Source: Ornithinimicrobium faecis (GTDB lineage: Bacteria; Actinomycetota; Actinomycetes; Actinomycetales; Dermatophilaceae). From it: a stretch of DNA of 64,000 nt. Position numbers and translations under genes: made by a program. Below the pieces are notes generated by a model. The model made no database searches and was not told the DNA's origin. It saw only the letters and a program-made list of their open reading frames with translations. Below are positions 15,749-25,184 of this stretch, one piece after another (the stretch's first letter is position 1; every line of letters starts with the position of its first letter). The DNA lies in the NCBI RefSeq assembly GCF_023923225.1, contig NZ_CP099489.1, positions 4,154,001 to 4,218,000 of the forward strand, written 5' to 3'.

Positions 15749-17560
15749 CTACGACAGGGCGCGGGTGTGGCGCACACGGTGCCACCCGAGCGCCACGGCG
15801 ATCAGGGCTGCGGCGAGTGTGGCGAGCGCGGCACCGGCAAAGACCGTCTGCACCTGCACGACCGCGGCGTCCAGCAGCGCCTCGGAGTCGCTCGGGTCCG
15901 GGAGGGCATTGACCTCCTGCTGGAACCGGCGCAGTCCCACCGCGGTGAGCAGCGCCAGGCCCACGACCATCCCCACCATGCGGGACACGACGACCAAGGA
16001 GCTCACCGTCCCGTGGGTGCTGTGAGTGGAGTCGGCGAGTGCGGCGTCATTGACCGGGGCGATGGCCAGGCCGATGCCGAAGCCGGCGACGACCAGCAGG
16101 ATCGTGCTCATCCCCGGCTCATCGAGGGCCCCACGGGTCCACCCGGACATCCCCCACAGCGCAGCAGCCGTGACCGCCAGGCCGGGGGCTGCGACCACAC
16201 CGGGGCCGAGGCGTTTGAGCAGCAGGCCGCCGATCACGGCGCCGATCGGCACCGCGATGAGGAACTGGACCAGCACGAACGCCGCCTCGGTCTCCGAGGT
16301 GCCCTCGGTGAGCCGGGCCAGCAGCGGCACGTCGACGACGATGGCCACGATCGCCGTGCCGACCAGCAGGCTGACGACCAGGGCCGGGAGGACCTTGCCG
16401 TGGACGACGCCCCGGGCGATCAGCGGGTTGGCGGCGGTGCGCTGGCGGATGGCGAAGGCGATCACGGCCAGCGCCCCCACCGGCAGCAGCCACAGCCCCC
16501 ACGGGCCGAGCACCTCCTGGGCCGGGTCGGCCGAGGAGAAGGTCAGCACCAGGGCGCCGAGGGCGACCGCGATGAAGAGAGCGCCGAGCACGTCGGCCTG
16601 CAGCAGCGTGGGCAACCACCGGCGGGCCGTCAGCGCCACGAGCAGGACCAGCGCGATCGCGGCAGCCAGCCCGACCGGAGTCATCACCCGCGAGGTCGAG
16701 TCACCGAATGGCACGAACGGCTCGCCCCACTCCACCGAGGTGGTCAGCGACTCGGGTGCGATGAGTGCCAGGCTCCCGGCCCCGACAGCGACCAAGCCGG
16801 TGAGCCACGCGAGCACGGTCACGAGCCGGCTGCGCCGCTGCTGAGCGGAGGCGGGGGCCGTCACGGCACCCGCACGTGCCGCCCCATCTACCGGTGCCTC
16901 CCGATCCGTCGACGACTCCCGGTCATCGGTCGCCACCGCCTCGGGCCGGATTAGCCAGACGCCGAGCATGAACGCGACGCCGAGGACCGCGTTCATCCAG
17001 AAGATGCCCCGCCAGTCACTGATCAGCAGAATGGCCGCCCCCAGCAGCGGCCCCAACACGGAGCCGAGTTCCTGGACCGCGCCGACGATGCCGAGCGGCA
17101 TGCCGCGGCGACCTGGCGGCCACAGGTCAGCGACGATCGCCAGGGTGGCCGGGACCAGTCCCCCACCACCAAGCCCCTGGAAGAACCGGCCGCCGATCAT
17201 CACCGGCAACTCGACCGCGATGCCGGTGATCAGGGATCCGATGACGAAGATGCCCAGGCAGGCCAGCAGGATCTTGCGGCGCGAGACCAGGTCGGCCAGC
17301 CGGCCGATCAACGGCAGCACCGCGATGTAGCCCAGCAGGAAGCCGGAGATGATCGGGGTGCCCTTCTGCAGTGACTCGATGCCGAGTCCCGCCCCAGCCA
17401 TCATGTCCGTCAGAGCCAGCACCACGACATACGTGTCTGCGGCCGCCAGCGCCACGGCGACCGAGGCGACGGTCAGCAGCGACCGGGCGCCGCGTGGCTG
17501 ATCGGGGTGGGGCGATCCGGTGCCGCCGGGCTCGGCGGTCACCGTGGGTGTGGCCCCCAC
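15749..17560 (-). CDS. MFS transporter, P55 (Rv1410c)-like
   Basis: A 603-residue, about 14-helix major facilitator. It shows the MFS signature GRLADLVSRRKILLACLGIF after the second helix and GGRFFQGLGGGGLVPATLAIVADL near the fourth. A cytoplasmic linker of about 50 residues (ATDDRESSTDREAP) follows the sixth helix. It starts at a GTG 1 base after the stop of an LprG-like lipoprotein gene. That pairing is the hallmark of the mycobacterial LprG-P55 system, which exports triacylglycerides and glycolipids and affects drug tolerance. The substrate here is inferred from that pairing. Confidence 0.85.
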   Translation of the reverse strand: MGATPTVTAEPGGTGSPHPDQPRGARSLLTVASVAVALAAADTYVVVLALTDMMAGAGLGIESLQKGTPIISGFLLGYIAVLPLIGRLADLVSRRKILLACLGIFVIGSLITGIAVELPVMIGGRFFQGLGGGGLVPATLAIVADLWPPGRRGMPLGIVGAVQELGSVLGPLLGAAILLISDWRGIFWMNAVLGVAFMLGVWLIRPEAVATDDRESSTDREAPVDGAARAGAVTAPASAQQRRSRLVTVLAWLTGLVAVGAGSLALIAPESLTTSVEWGEPFVPFGDSTSRVMTPVGLAAAIALVLLVALTARRWLPTLLQADVLGALFIAVALGALVLTFSSADPAQEVLGPWGLWLLPVGALAVIAFAIRQRTAANPLIARGVVHGKVLPALVVSLLVGTAIVAIVVDVPLLARLTEGTSETEAAFVLVQFLIAVPIGAVIGGLLLKRLGPGVVAAPGLAVTAAALWGMSGWTRGALDEPGMSTILLVVAGFGIGLAIAPVNDAALADSTHSTHGTVSSLVVVSRMVGMVVGLALLTAVGLRRFQQEVNALPDPSDSEALLDAAVVQVQTVFAGAALATLAAALIAVALGWHRVRHTRALS

Positions 17561-17561
17561 G

Positions 17562-18293
17562 TCAGGGCGCGGTGACGGTGACCGGCTCGCCGTATTGGTC
17601 GATGGTCACCGTGTAGGTGGCGTCGTCGGGCGGGTAGAACGGGCCGGTGATCGTCACTGTCCGCACCTCCCAGTCGTCCTCGATCAGGCCATACTCGACG
17701 TCGAAGTCCGCCTCCTTGTCGCCGACAAAGAGCAGGTCCACGACTGCCTGACCGGGCAGCGTGCCGGTGATCTGCTGCGTGACGTCGGCGCCGACCCGGG
17801 TCTGCTCGCCGAACGCGGCGCCCTCGGTCTGGGTGAGCAGTCCGGCCAGGCCGCTGTCCACGTCAAACAGGCGCGCCGGGTCGGGGACGCCGAGGTCGTC
17901 GGGGCTGGTGGAGATGAAGTCGGGCGCGAAGGGCAGTTTGACGAAGAGCTTGCCGTCCACGGCGATCGTGGGGACGTCGGCCTGGACGCCGGAGACGTTG
18001 GCGGTGATGTTGCCGTCGAAGGCGGGCGGCTCCATCGTGCCGCTGCCCTCGGCCTTGAGGATGATCGCGCTGTCGGGCAGGTCGACGCCCTCGAGGACGA
18101 GGTGGACGCTGCCTGCCTCGGCGAGCACGGTGTGGGCCTGCTCGAGCCGGTCGGCGGCCGTGGCCTCGGTCGTGGTGGCCTCGTCGCTGCCCTCCGGCTC
18201 GTCGTCACCGCTGCAGGCGGTGAGCGTGAGCGCGGTTGCCACCGCGAGCGCCAGCGGCAGACTGGCGCGCCTCGTGTGCCGGTTGCTCCTCAT
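17562..18293 (-). CDS. LprG/LppX-family lipoprotein
   Basis: A 243-residue lipoprotein: basic start MRSNRHTRR, hydrophobic segment, lipobox LTAC (Cys about residue 28), then a Glu/Thr linker. The rest has the LppX_LprAFG pattern: a helix VLAEAGSVHLVLEGVDLP and beta strands (GNITANVSGVQADVPTIAVDG, KLFVKLPFAP). These proteins bind lipids in a hydrophobic cavity at the cell surface and hand them on. It is immediately upstream of the P55-like transporter. The start was placed so that the signal peptide has a normal length. Confidence 0.85.
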   Translation of the reverse strand: MRSNRHTRRASLPLALAVATALTLTACSGDDEPEGSDEATTTEATAADRLEQAHTVLAEAGSVHLVLEGVDLPDSAIILKAEGSGTMEPPAFDGNITANVSGVQADVPTIAVDGKLFVKLPFAPDFISTSPDDLGVPDPARLFDVDSGLAGLLTQTEGAAFGEQTRVGADVTQQITGTLPGQAVVDLLFVGDKEADFDVEYGLIEDDWEVRTVTITGPFYPPDDATYTVTIDQYGEPVTVTAP

Positions 18294-18347
18294 GGTCCCC
18301 TCCGTGGTGGTCGCGGATGTTCTGTCGCAAGTATGCCGTCCCCAACC

Positions 18348-18527
18348 CGACCGAGCGCACCATGTTGCGCCCCACAGCCTGACCGAGCGCACGGCGTGGC
18401 GCTCTACAAGGGCACCGGGCGCACGGCGTGGCTAGGGTTCTGCCACACCATGCGCTCGGTCACCAAGAATCTCGCCACACCATGCGCTCGGTCACCAAGA
18501 ATCTCGCCACACCGTGCGCTCGGTCGG
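18348..18527. repeat. Inverted and direct repeat cluster between lprG and clpB
   Basis: Three left-hand copies of an element like ccgagcgcac(c/g)(a/g)(t/c)g(t)tgg (around 18348, 18380, 18415) face three right-hand copies of the inverse, gccacaccatgcgctcggtc (two followed by accaagaatct, the third variant gccacaccgtgcgctcggtc). Opposite copies can pair into long hairpins. The cluster fills the space between the clpB stop and the lprG promoter. Confidence 0.75.
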
Positions 18528-18528
18528 A

Positions 18529-21102
18529 TTAGGAGAGCGTGATCTCCTGGCCGTCCTCGCTGACGTCGACCGTCACGGTGGTGCCGTCGGCAATCTCCCC
18601 GGCGAGCAGACCGCGGGCCAGGCGGTCACCGATCTCGGTCTGCACGAGCCGGCGCAGCGGACGGGCGCCGTAGGCCGGGTCGTAGCCGCGCTCGGCGAGC
18701 CAGGCGCTGGCGGCGTCGGTCACGTCGAGCCCGATCCGGCGGTCGGCCAGTCGCCGGGCCAGGTGCTCGACCTGCAGGCCGACGATCGTGGCCAGCTCGT
18801 CGCGACTGAGCGGGTCGAAGATGACGACCTCATCGAGCCGGTTGAGGAACTCCGGCTTGAACGCCGTGCGGACGGTGGCCATGACCTGCTCGCGCTTGGT
18901 CTCCTGGTCGGTGACCGGGTCGACCAGGAACTGGCTGCCCAGGTTGGAGGTCATCACCAGGATCACGTTGCGGAAGTCGACCGTGCGGCCCTGACCGTCC
19001 GTGAGCCGCCCGTCATCGAGCACCTGCAGCAGGATGTCGAACGTCTCGGGGTGGGCCTTCTCGACCTCGTCGAGCAGCACGACGGAATAGGGCCGGCGGC
19101 GGACCGCCTCGGTGAGCTGACCGCCCTCCTCATAGCCGACATAGCCCGGAGGGGCACCGACCAGGCGAGCCACCGAGTGGCGCTCGGAGTATTCGCTCAT
19201 GTCGATGCGCACCATCGCGCGCTCGTCGTCGAACAGGAAGTCGGCCAGGGACTTGGCCAGCTCGGTCTTGCCGACACCGGTCGGTCCGAGGAAGAGGAAC
19301 GAGCCGGTGGGGCGGTCCGGGTCGGCGATGCCGGCCCGGGAGCGACGCACCGCGTCGGAGACCGCACGCACCGCGGCGTGCTGCCCGATCAGGCGCTCGC
19401 CGAGGACGTCCTCCATGCGAAGGAGCTTCTCGGTCTCACCCTCCAGGAGCCGGCCGGCGGGGATGCCGGTCCACATGGAGATGACGTCGGCGACATCATC
19501 GGCACCGACCTCGTCCTTGACCATCGGGCTCTCGCCGGTCTGGCCTGCCGTGGATTCAGATGCCTCGGCCTCCTGGGCGTCCGTGAGCTCGCGCTCCGCA
19601 GCCGGGATCTCGCCGTAGAGCAGGCGAGAGGCGGCCTCGTAGTCGCCCTGGCGCTGCAACCGGTCGGCCTGCGTGCGCAGGTCGTCCAGGCGGGCCTTGA
19701 GCTCACCGACCCGGTTGAGGCCGGACTTCTCCGACTCCCAGCGGGCAGTGAGGGCCGCGAGCTCCTCGCGCTTGTCGGCGAGATCGGCGCGCAGCCGCTC
19801 CAACCGCTCGCGTGAGGCGTCGTCAGACTCCTTCTCCAGGTGCAGCTCCTCCATCGTCAGTCGGTCGACGGCGCGCTGCAGCTCGTCGATCTCGACCGGG
19901 CTGGAGTCGATCTCCATGCGCAGCCGGCTCGCTGCCTCGTCGACCAGGTCGATCGCCTTGTCGGGCAGCTTGCGGCCGGAGATGTAACGGTCGGACAGGG
20001 TGGCCGCGGCCACCAGCGCGGAGTCGGCGATGGCGACCTTGTGGTGGGCCTCGTAGCGCTCCTTGAGGCCGCGCAGGATCGCGATGGAGTCCTCGACGGT
20101 CGGCTCCCCGACATAGACCTGCTGGAAGCGACGCTCCAGCGCCGGGTCCTTCTCGATGTGCTCGCGGTATTCGTCCAGCGTCGTGGCACCGACCAGACGC
20201 AGCTCACCGCGGGCCAGCAGGGGCTTGAGCATGTTGCCCGCGTCCATCGAGCCCTCTGCCGCGCCAGCCCCGACGACGGTGTGCAACTCGTCAATGAAGG
20301 TGACGACCCGCCCGTCGCTGGAGGTGATCTCGTTGAGGACGGCCTTGAGGCGCTCCTCGAACTCACCGCGATATTTCGCACCGGCGACCATCGCCCCCAG
20401 GTCGAGGGAGATGAGGCGCTTGTCGCGCAGGGACTCGGGGACGTCGCCGGCCACGATGCGCTGGGCCAGGCCCTCGACGACAGCGGTCTTGCCGACGCCG
20501 GGGTCACCGATCAGCACCGGGTTGTTCTTGGTGCGGCGGGAGAGGACCTGCACGACGCGGCGGATCTCGCTGTCCCGTCCGATGACCGGGTCGAGCTTGC
20601 CCTCGCGGGCCAGGGCCGTCAGGTCCGAGCCGTACTTTTCCAGGGCGTCATAACTCGCCTCGGGGTCCTGGCTGTCGACCTTGGCGCCGCCGCGCAGGGC
20701 GGGGATCCGCTCGCGGAGCGCGTCCTGATCCAGCCCGAAGCGCTGGTCCGCAGCGAGTGCCACCAGCAGGTGGTCGGTCGACACGAAGGTGTCGCCCATC
20801 GCCTGCATCTCCTGCTGGGCGGTGGCCAGGGCGGCCTGCACCTGCCGGGAGGGCGCGGCGTTGCCGACCGCGCTGCCGCTGGCACTCGGCAGACCGGCCA
20901 GGACCGTCTCGGCAGCCTGGACCGCGCTCGCGGCCGAGGAGCCGACGGCATCGAGCAGCGGCCCGGTCGTGGTGTCACTCTGTTGGGCGAGCGAGCGCAG
21001 CAGGTGTGCGGTCTCAAGCTGCGGGTGGCCCGCCGAGGATGCGTCGCGCAGCGCGCTCGACACGGCCTCCTGGGCCTTGGTGGTCAGTTGCAGGTCCATC
21101 AT
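18529..21102 (-). CDS. clpB: ClpB disaggregase (AAA+ Hsp100)
   Basis: An 857-residue cytoplasmic disaggregase that works with DnaK. It has an N-terminal Clp repeat domain. AAA-1 has Walker [14 protein letters not shown] near residue 200 and sensor region [23 protein letters not shown] middle coiled coil (about 400-530) is the DnaK-interaction domain marking ClpB. AAA-2 has Walker [14 protein letters not shown] and [21 protein letters not shown]. The ATG at 21102 follows AAAGGGG at 7 bases; the next codon is also ATG. A HAIR operator lies about 70 bases upstream, so HspR repression is expected. Confidence 0.96.
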   Translation of the reverse strand: MMDLQLTTKAQEAVSSALRDASSAGHPQLETAHLLRSLAQQSDTTTGPLLDAVGSSAASAVQAAETVLAGLPSASGSAVGNAAPSRQVQAALATAQQEMQAMGDTFVSTDHLLVALAADQRFGLDQDALRERIPALRGGAKVDSQDPEASYDALEKYGSDLTALAREGKLDPVIGRDSEIRRVVQVLSRRTKNNPVLIGDPGVGKTAVVEGLAQRIVAGDVPESLRDKRLISLDLGAMVAGAKYRGEFEERLKAVLNEITSSDGRVVTFIDELHTVVGAGAAEGSMDAGNMLKPLLARGELRLVGATTLDEYREHIEKDPALERRFQQVYVGEPTVEDSIAILRGLKERYEAHHKVAIADSALVAAATLSDRYISGRKLPDKAIDLVDEAASRLRMEIDSSPVEIDELQRAVDRLTMEELHLEKESDDASRERLERLRADLADKREELAALTARWESEKSGLNRVGELKARLDDLRTQADRLQRQGDYEAASRLLYGEIPAAERELTDAQEAEASESTAGQTGESPMVKDEVGADDVADVISMWTGIPAGRLLEGETEKLLRMEDVLGERLIGQHAAVRAVSDAVRRSRAGIADPDRPTGSFLFLGPTGVGKTELAKSLADFLFDDERAMVRIDMSEYSERHSVARLVGAPPGYVGYEEGGQLTEAVRRRPYSVVLLDEVEKAHPETFDILLQVLDDGRLTDGQGRTVDFRNVILVMTSNLGSQFLVDPVTDQETKREQVMATVRTAFKPEFLNRLDEVVIFDPLSRDELATIVGLQVEHLARRLADRRIGLDVTDAASAWLAERGYDPAYGARPLRRLVQTEIGDRLARGLLAGEIADGTTVTVDVSEDGQEITLS

Positions 21103-21170
21103 GTGGCATCCCCTTTCCTGGGCTCCCAATGTTCATAGCGTTCTTCGGCACTCTGGACAACCGACTCAAA

Positions 21171-21191
21171 GTTGAGTGTATTCCGCTCAAC
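21171..21191. promoter_or_regulatory. HAIR operator (HspR site) upstream of clpB
   Basis: GTTGAGT-N7-GCTCAAC matches the HspR-associated inverted repeat (CTTGAGT-N7-ACTCAAG) with the same spacing. The half sites are identical to those of the dnaK operator at 36875-36895. hspR itself is at 32360-32806. Confidence 0.85.
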
Positions 21192-21458
21192 CTTGCCACA
21201 GGGGTCGACCCGGTGAACCGGCCCACCACAGACGTGAGATAGGCCACTGAGGCGTGCGCGCGGCATACCACATCGCCATGGTCGAACTGGCACGCCACGC
21301 CTTCCTATGACTAGTCTGTCCCCTTGTTGCGCGCCTGTTGCCCCCAACGAACGTCCTACGTCGCGCGCACCTGCCCCCGACCTCACCCCGCCCCGGGCGT
21401 GAGTGCTGGCTGATTGCGGTCACTGTGTGCCGCTGCTGCCCGCGACAAGGAGATACAG

Positions 21459-22493
21459 ATGGACCACGTCCAATCCGCCCCTGCCCGGACGCCGCGCACG
21501 CGTCGCCTCACCACCCGTCTTGCTGGCGTGACCACGATCGCCGTGGTCGCTGCCGGGTTCTCGGCAAGCGCCGCGCAGGCGTCCTACACGCCGGAGGTGT
21601 GGGACCGCGTCGCCCAGTGTGAGTCCGGTGGCAACTGGAGCATCAACACCGGCAACGGTTACTACGGCGGCCTGCAATTCCACCCCCAGACCTGGAAGGG
21701 CTTCGGCGGTGGCACCTACGCCGGCTACGCCCACCAGGCGAGCAAGGCGGAGCAGATCGCGATCGCCCGCCGCGTCCTGCACGCCCAGGGCCCGGGCGCC
21801 TGGCCGGTCTGCTCGGTCAAGGCCGGCCTGACCCGCTCCAACGGTGGCGCCGACCCCAACGCCAAGCCCGGTGACGGCAAGGAAGAGCCGGCTCCCGGCC
21901 AGCCCGTGACCCGCTATGTCAGCGCCAGCAACGCCGCCAACGTCCGCTCCGGCCCCGGCCTGGGCTATGACGTCGTCGGCGCCAAGGCTCGCGGCACCGA
22001 GGTCAACGGCACGATCGAGCAGGGTTGGCTGAAGATCGGTGACGGCCAGTTCATCAGCGGCTCGGTGCTCTCCGACTCCCCCGTCAAGGGCAACGACCCG
22101 GCACCGGACCCGGGCCCCGTCACCCGCTACGTCAGCGCCAGCAACGCCGCCAACGTCCGCTCCGGAGCCGGTCTGGACTACCGCGTCGTCGGCGCCAAGA
22201 CCCGCGGCGCCCAGGTCAGCGGCACGATGACCTCCAACGGCTGGCTCGAGATCGGCGCCAACCAGTTCATCAGCAGCTCCGTCCTGTCCAGCTCGCCGGT
22301 GGACGGCACGGTGACGCGCTATGTCAGCGCCAGCAACGCCGCCAACGTCCGCTCCGGCCCGGGCCTCGGCTATCGCGTCGTCGACGGCAAGGCCCGCGGC
22401 GTCAAGGTGGTCGGCACGCTGGACAACGGCTGGCTCAAGATCGGCGATGGTCAGTACATCAGCAGCACCGTGCTGTCCAAGTGGGCCGTCTGA
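21459..22493 (+). CDS. Resuscitation-promoting-factor-like transglycosylase with three SH3 repeats
   Basis: A 344-residue secreted protein. The signal peptide (about 1-38) ends at SAAQA. The RPF domain follows: VWDRVAQCESGGNWSINTGN with the catalytic Glu, YYGGLQFHPQTWKGFGG, and ARRVLHAQGPGAWPVC. Three bacterial SH3 repeats, each with RYVSASNAANVRSG, are separated by Pro-rich linkers. RPFs cleave peptidoglycan glycan strands during growth and exit from dormancy; SH3b repeats should bind the wall. An AAGGAG ribosome site supports the ATG. I looked for a c-di-AMP riboswitch in the leader and could not recognise one. Confidence 0.9.
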   Translation: MDHVQSAPARTPRTRRLTTRLAGVTTIAVVAAGFSASAAQASYTPEVWDRVAQCESGGNWSINTGNGYYGGLQFHPQTWKGFGGGTYAGYAHQASKAEQIAIARRVLHAQGPGAWPVCSVKAGLTRSNGGADPNAKPGDGKEEPAPGQPVTRYVSASNAANVRSGPGLGYDVVGAKARGTEVNGTIEQGWLKIGDGQFISGSVLSDSPVKGNDPAPDPGPVTRYVSASNAANVRSGAGLDYRVVGAKTRGAQVSGTMTSNGWLEIGANQFISSSVLSSSPVDGTVTRYVSASNAANVRSGPGLGYRVVDGKARGVKVVGTLDNGWLKIGDGQYISSTVLSKWAV

Positions 22494-22516
22494 GCGACCC
22501 GACCTGACTGACGCTC

Positions 22517-22553
22517 TGGCGCGGTCTCGGCTATCTGAGCCGGGACCGCGCCA
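22517..22553. terminator. Bidirectional terminator between rpf-like gene and NUDIX gene
   Basis: TGGCGCGGTC and its complement GACCGCGCCA bracket an inner TCGGC...GAGCCGG stem. It lies 24 bases after the RPF stop and contains the stop codon of the convergent NUDIX gene. Confidence 0.8.
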
Positions 22554-23091
22554 TTGTTATGGCCTCGATCAGCTCCGCGCTCACATCCGGCGGCCCACTC
22601 CGCGTGCCGAGGGAGGCAACGGGCCACCACCTCACGTCGAGCGACTCGTCGGACACCACGTGGGAGGCTCCCTCGGGTGCCACGGCCACGAACCGCACGT
22701 CCAGGTGGTGCACACCGCCGCGTTCCCCGCAGAACGGCACCTCGTGCTCGTCGAGGTGGATCGGCACACTGTCGATCTGGAGCCCCTCGATGCCCGACTC
22801 CTCCGTTGCCTCTCGCAGCGCGGCGTCGACCAGTCGCTCGTCACCGGCCTCGCAGTGCCCCCCGAACTGGAACCACCGCTTGGCGCGGGCATGCAGGGTC
22901 AGCAGGACCTCGGCGCCGCCCCGGGCGAGCACGACCGTGCTGGCCGTGATGTGGTCCGGATAGCAGGACCTCTCCAGCCCGTCCTGGTGGTCATAGAGGT
23001 GCCCTCCGAACCGGTCACGCAGCGCGGCCTGCTCGGCCGTCGGCGGCACCCAGGCCGTCAGGGTCTTCAGGGCGTCCCGATGCAAGGTCAC
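22531..23091 (-). CDS. NUDIX hydrolase
   Basis: A 186-residue NUDIX protein. The NUDIX box is GHCEAGDERLVDAALREATEESGI, written here as G-HCEAG ... REATEESG, about residues 75-97, with the expected metal-binding Glu residues. The preceding STVVLARGGAEVLLTLHARAKRWFQFGG is the usual first part of the fold. NUDIX enzymes hydrolyse nucleoside diphosphates linked to another moiety; the substrate is unknown. I chose the GTG at 23091 since it yields the normal N-terminal extension and avoids the repeat cluster upstream. Confidence 0.88.
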   Translation of the reverse strand: MTLHRDALKTLTAWVPPTAEQAALRDRFGGHLYDHQDGLERSCYPDHITASTVVLARGGAEVLLTLHARAKRWFQFGGHCEAGDERLVDAALREATEESGIEGLQIDSVPIHLDEHEVPFCGERGGVHHLDVRFVAVAPEGASHVVSDESLDVRWWPVASLGTRSGPPDVSAELIEAITMARSRLR

Positions 23092-23107
23092 TCCCCCATT
23101 GTCAGGG

Positions 23108-23175
23108 ACGTGACACTGGCGCATGTCACAACACCAATGGGTCGGCTGGTGCGTCTCACGACACCAATGTCACGT
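23108..23175. repeat. Intergenic repeat cluster, family A copy 2
   Basis: Related to 754-851: it opens acgtgacactgg and closes caccaatgtcacgt. It contains aacaccaatgggtcggctgg and cgtctcacgacaccaatg. It overlaps the last codons of the ZIP transporter gene. Two copies 22 kb apart in equivalent 3'-end positions suggest a dispersed family. Confidence 0.8.
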
Positions 23176-23973
23176 CAGGGCCAAGCTGGTCCACACGACG
23201 ACGGCGCCGGCCGCCAGACCGACCAGGGACTGGGCCGGATGAGTCTGATAGCGCCGGGCCGCAGGGATCAGCTCCCGCAGGCTCAGGGCGATCATCATCC
23301 CGGCGACCAGGGCCAGGGTCAGCACCAGCAACTCGGGCGGCAGGACAGCACGCAGCACGAAATAGCCCGCGAGGGCACCCACCGGCTCGGCGAGCCCGGC
23401 CACGGTGGCCCAGAGAATCGCCGTCCCACGCCGCCCCGTTGCGGCGAAGACCGGGGCCGCGACCGCCATGCCCTCCGGGACATTGTGGATCGCGATCGCC
23501 ACCGCCAGCCCCACGCCGAGCTCCGGGGACTCAAGCATGGTCAGGAACGTCATCAGCCCCTCGGGGGCGTTGTGCGCACCGATCACCAGGGCGATCAGCA
23601 GGCCGCTGCGCCTCAGCCGCGGGTTGTCCTGCAGCCCGAGCCCGCCACCACCGCCATCACCCGCATCGACTCCGGCAGCCCCTGACGTCGCAGCGGGCTC
23701 GGGCAGCACGGCATCAATCAGCACCACCAGCGCACAGCCCACGGCGAAGGCACCGGCGGTCCACCAGAGCGGCCGCCCCACCCCGGAGTCGCGCAGCGTC
23801 GACAGGCTCAGCGGCAGGATCTCCACCACGGAGAGCACGATCATCAGACCGGCCGCGAAGGCCAGCCCGAACGCCAACGGTCCGCGCTGCCGCATCCCGG
23901 GATGCAGGGCCAGGAGCCCGCCGACGACGGTGGCCAGCCCGGCCAGGACGGTGGCCGCGATCGCCCAGATCAC
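23170..23973 (-). CDS. ZIP-family metal transporter
   Basis: A 267-residue integral membrane protein with eight predicted helices. The ZIP signature histidines lie in helices IV and V: GAHNAPEGLMTF and AIHNVPEGMAVA. A Gly/Asp-rich cytosolic loop (GVDAGDGGGGG) separates helices III and IV. ZIP proteins such as ZupT import zinc and other divalent ions across the cytoplasmic membrane. The stop codon lies inside the family A repeat cluster. Confidence 0.9.
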   Translation of the reverse strand: MIWAIAATVLAGLATVVGGLLALHPGMRQRGPLAFGLAFAAGLMIVLSVVEILPLSLSTLRDSGVGRPLWWTAGAFAVGCALVVLIDAVLPEPAATSGAAGVDAGDGGGGGLGLQDNPRLRRSGLLIALVIGAHNAPEGLMTFLTMLESPELGVGLAVAIAIHNVPEGMAVAAPVFAATGRRGTAILWATVAGLAEPVGALAGYFVLRAVLPPELLVLTLALVAGMMIALSLRELIPAARRYQTHPAQSLVGLAAGAVVVWTSLALT

Positions 23974-24011
23974 AGAGACCAGATCACAGACGCAAGATCA
24001 CAGGGACCGGA

Positions 24012-25184
24012 TCAGCGGAACGCCGCGTGCCCGGTCAGCGCCTGGCCGACCACGAGCGTGTGCATCTCGGTGGTGCCCTCATAGGTCAGGACCGACTCGA
24101 GGTTGGCGGCGTGCCGCAGCGGGGAGTAGTCCGCGCTGATCCCGTTGGCGCCCAGCACACTGCGGCACTCCCGGGCGATCGCCAGTGCGCGCCGCACATT
24201 GTTGAGCTTGCCCAGACTCACCTGGGCCGGCGCCAGGGTGCCGGCCTCCTTCAGCCGGGCCAGGTGCAGGGCCAGCAGCATGCCGGTGACGTAGTCGGCG
24301 GTCAGGTCGGCCAGTTTGGCCTGCGTCAACTGGAACCCCGCGATGGGGCGGTCGAACTGGACCCGACTGTCGGCATACGAGATCGCCGTCTCCAGGCTGT
24401 CCCGCGCCGCCCCCATCGCCCCGAAGATGATGCCGAACCGCGCCTCGGTGAGGCAGCTCAGCGGACCCTTCAGACCCACCACGCCGGGCAGGACCGCCGA
24501 CTCCGGCAGGCGCACCCCCTCGAGCACCAACTCGCTGGTGACCGACGCGCGCAGGGAGAGCTTGCCCCCGATCTCCGGCGCCGAGAAACCCGGGGTGTCG
24601 GTCGGGACGACGAAGCCGCGGATCCCGTCCTCGGTCTGGGCCCAGACCACAGCGACCGAGGCGACCGAGCCGTTGCTGATCCACATCTTGGTGCCGTCCA
24701 GCACCCAGTCACTGCCCTCGCGCCGGGCGCGGGTGCGCATGCCGGCCGGGTCAGAGCCATGGTCCGGCTCGGTGAGACCGAAGCAGCCGATCGCCTCACC
24801 GGCCGCCATCTGCGGCAGCCACTCCTGTTTCTGCTCCTCGCTGCCGAAGCTGTGGATCGCCTGCATCGACAGTGACCCCTGCACGCTGACCAGGGAGCGC
24901 AGACCGGAGTCGGCTGCCTCGATCTCGGCACAGACCAGGCCGTATGCCGTGGGGCTGGCTCCTGCGCAGCCGTAACCGGTCAGGTGCATCCCCAGCACGC
25001 CGAGTCGGCCGAACTCCTGGGCCAGTTCCCGGACGGGTGCTGCGCCGTCGGTGTACCAGCCGGGCAGGTGCGGGCGGACGCGCTCGGTCAGGAAGTTGCG
25101 CGTCGTGTCCCGCAGGGCCAGGTCGTCCTCGCGCAGGCCGTGGTCCAGGGCTCCGAGCTCATTGGGGGTCCAGGTGCGTGCCAT
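24012..25184 (-). CDS. Acyl-CoA dehydrogenase, glutaryl-CoA dehydrogenase-like
   Basis: A 390-residue FAD-dependent acyl-CoA dehydrogenase. It shows GCFGLTEPDHGSDPAGM (FAD/substrate loop), WISNGSVASVAVVWA, RVQFDRPIAGFQLTQAKLAD, and the catalytic-base region ESVLTYEGTTEMHTL. The SDPAGM and YEGTTEMH patterns are those of glutaryl-CoA dehydrogenase, which converts glutaryl-CoA to crotonyl-CoA in lysine and tryptophan breakdown. Its start overlaps the RraB-like gene's stop by one base, so they are co-transcribed. Confidence 0.85.
   Translation of the reverse strand: MARTWTPNELGALDHGLREDDLALRDTTRNFLTERVRPHLPGWYTDGAAPVRELAQEFGRLGVLGMHLTGYGCAGASPTAYGLVCAEIEAADSGLRSLVSVQGSLSMQAIHSFGSEEQKQEWLPQMAAGEAIGCFGLTEPDHGSDPAGMRTRARREGSDWVLDGTKMWISNGSVASVAVVWAQTEDGIRGFVVPTDTPGFSAPEIGGKLSLRASVTSELVLEGVRLPESAVLPGVVGLKGPLSCLTEARFGIIFGAMGAARDSLETAISYADSRVQFDRPIAGFQLTQAKLADLTADYVTGMLLALHLARLKEAGTLAPAQVSLGKLNNVRRALAIARECRSVLGANGISADYSPLRHAANLESVLTYEGTTEMHTLVVGQALTGHAAFR

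Noticed and set aside
18514-19815. Long open frame (433 codons) opposite clpB
   Set aside because: It is antisense to conserved ClpB domains and has the Val/Gly/Leu-rich composition of high-GC shadow frames. The same applies to long frames opposite dnaK, the proteases and tnsB.
21300-21458. c-di-AMP (ydaO-type) riboswitch upstream of the RPF-like gene
   Set aside because: Some actinobacterial rpf genes have one, but I could not align the conserved core here; a covariance-model scan would be decisive.
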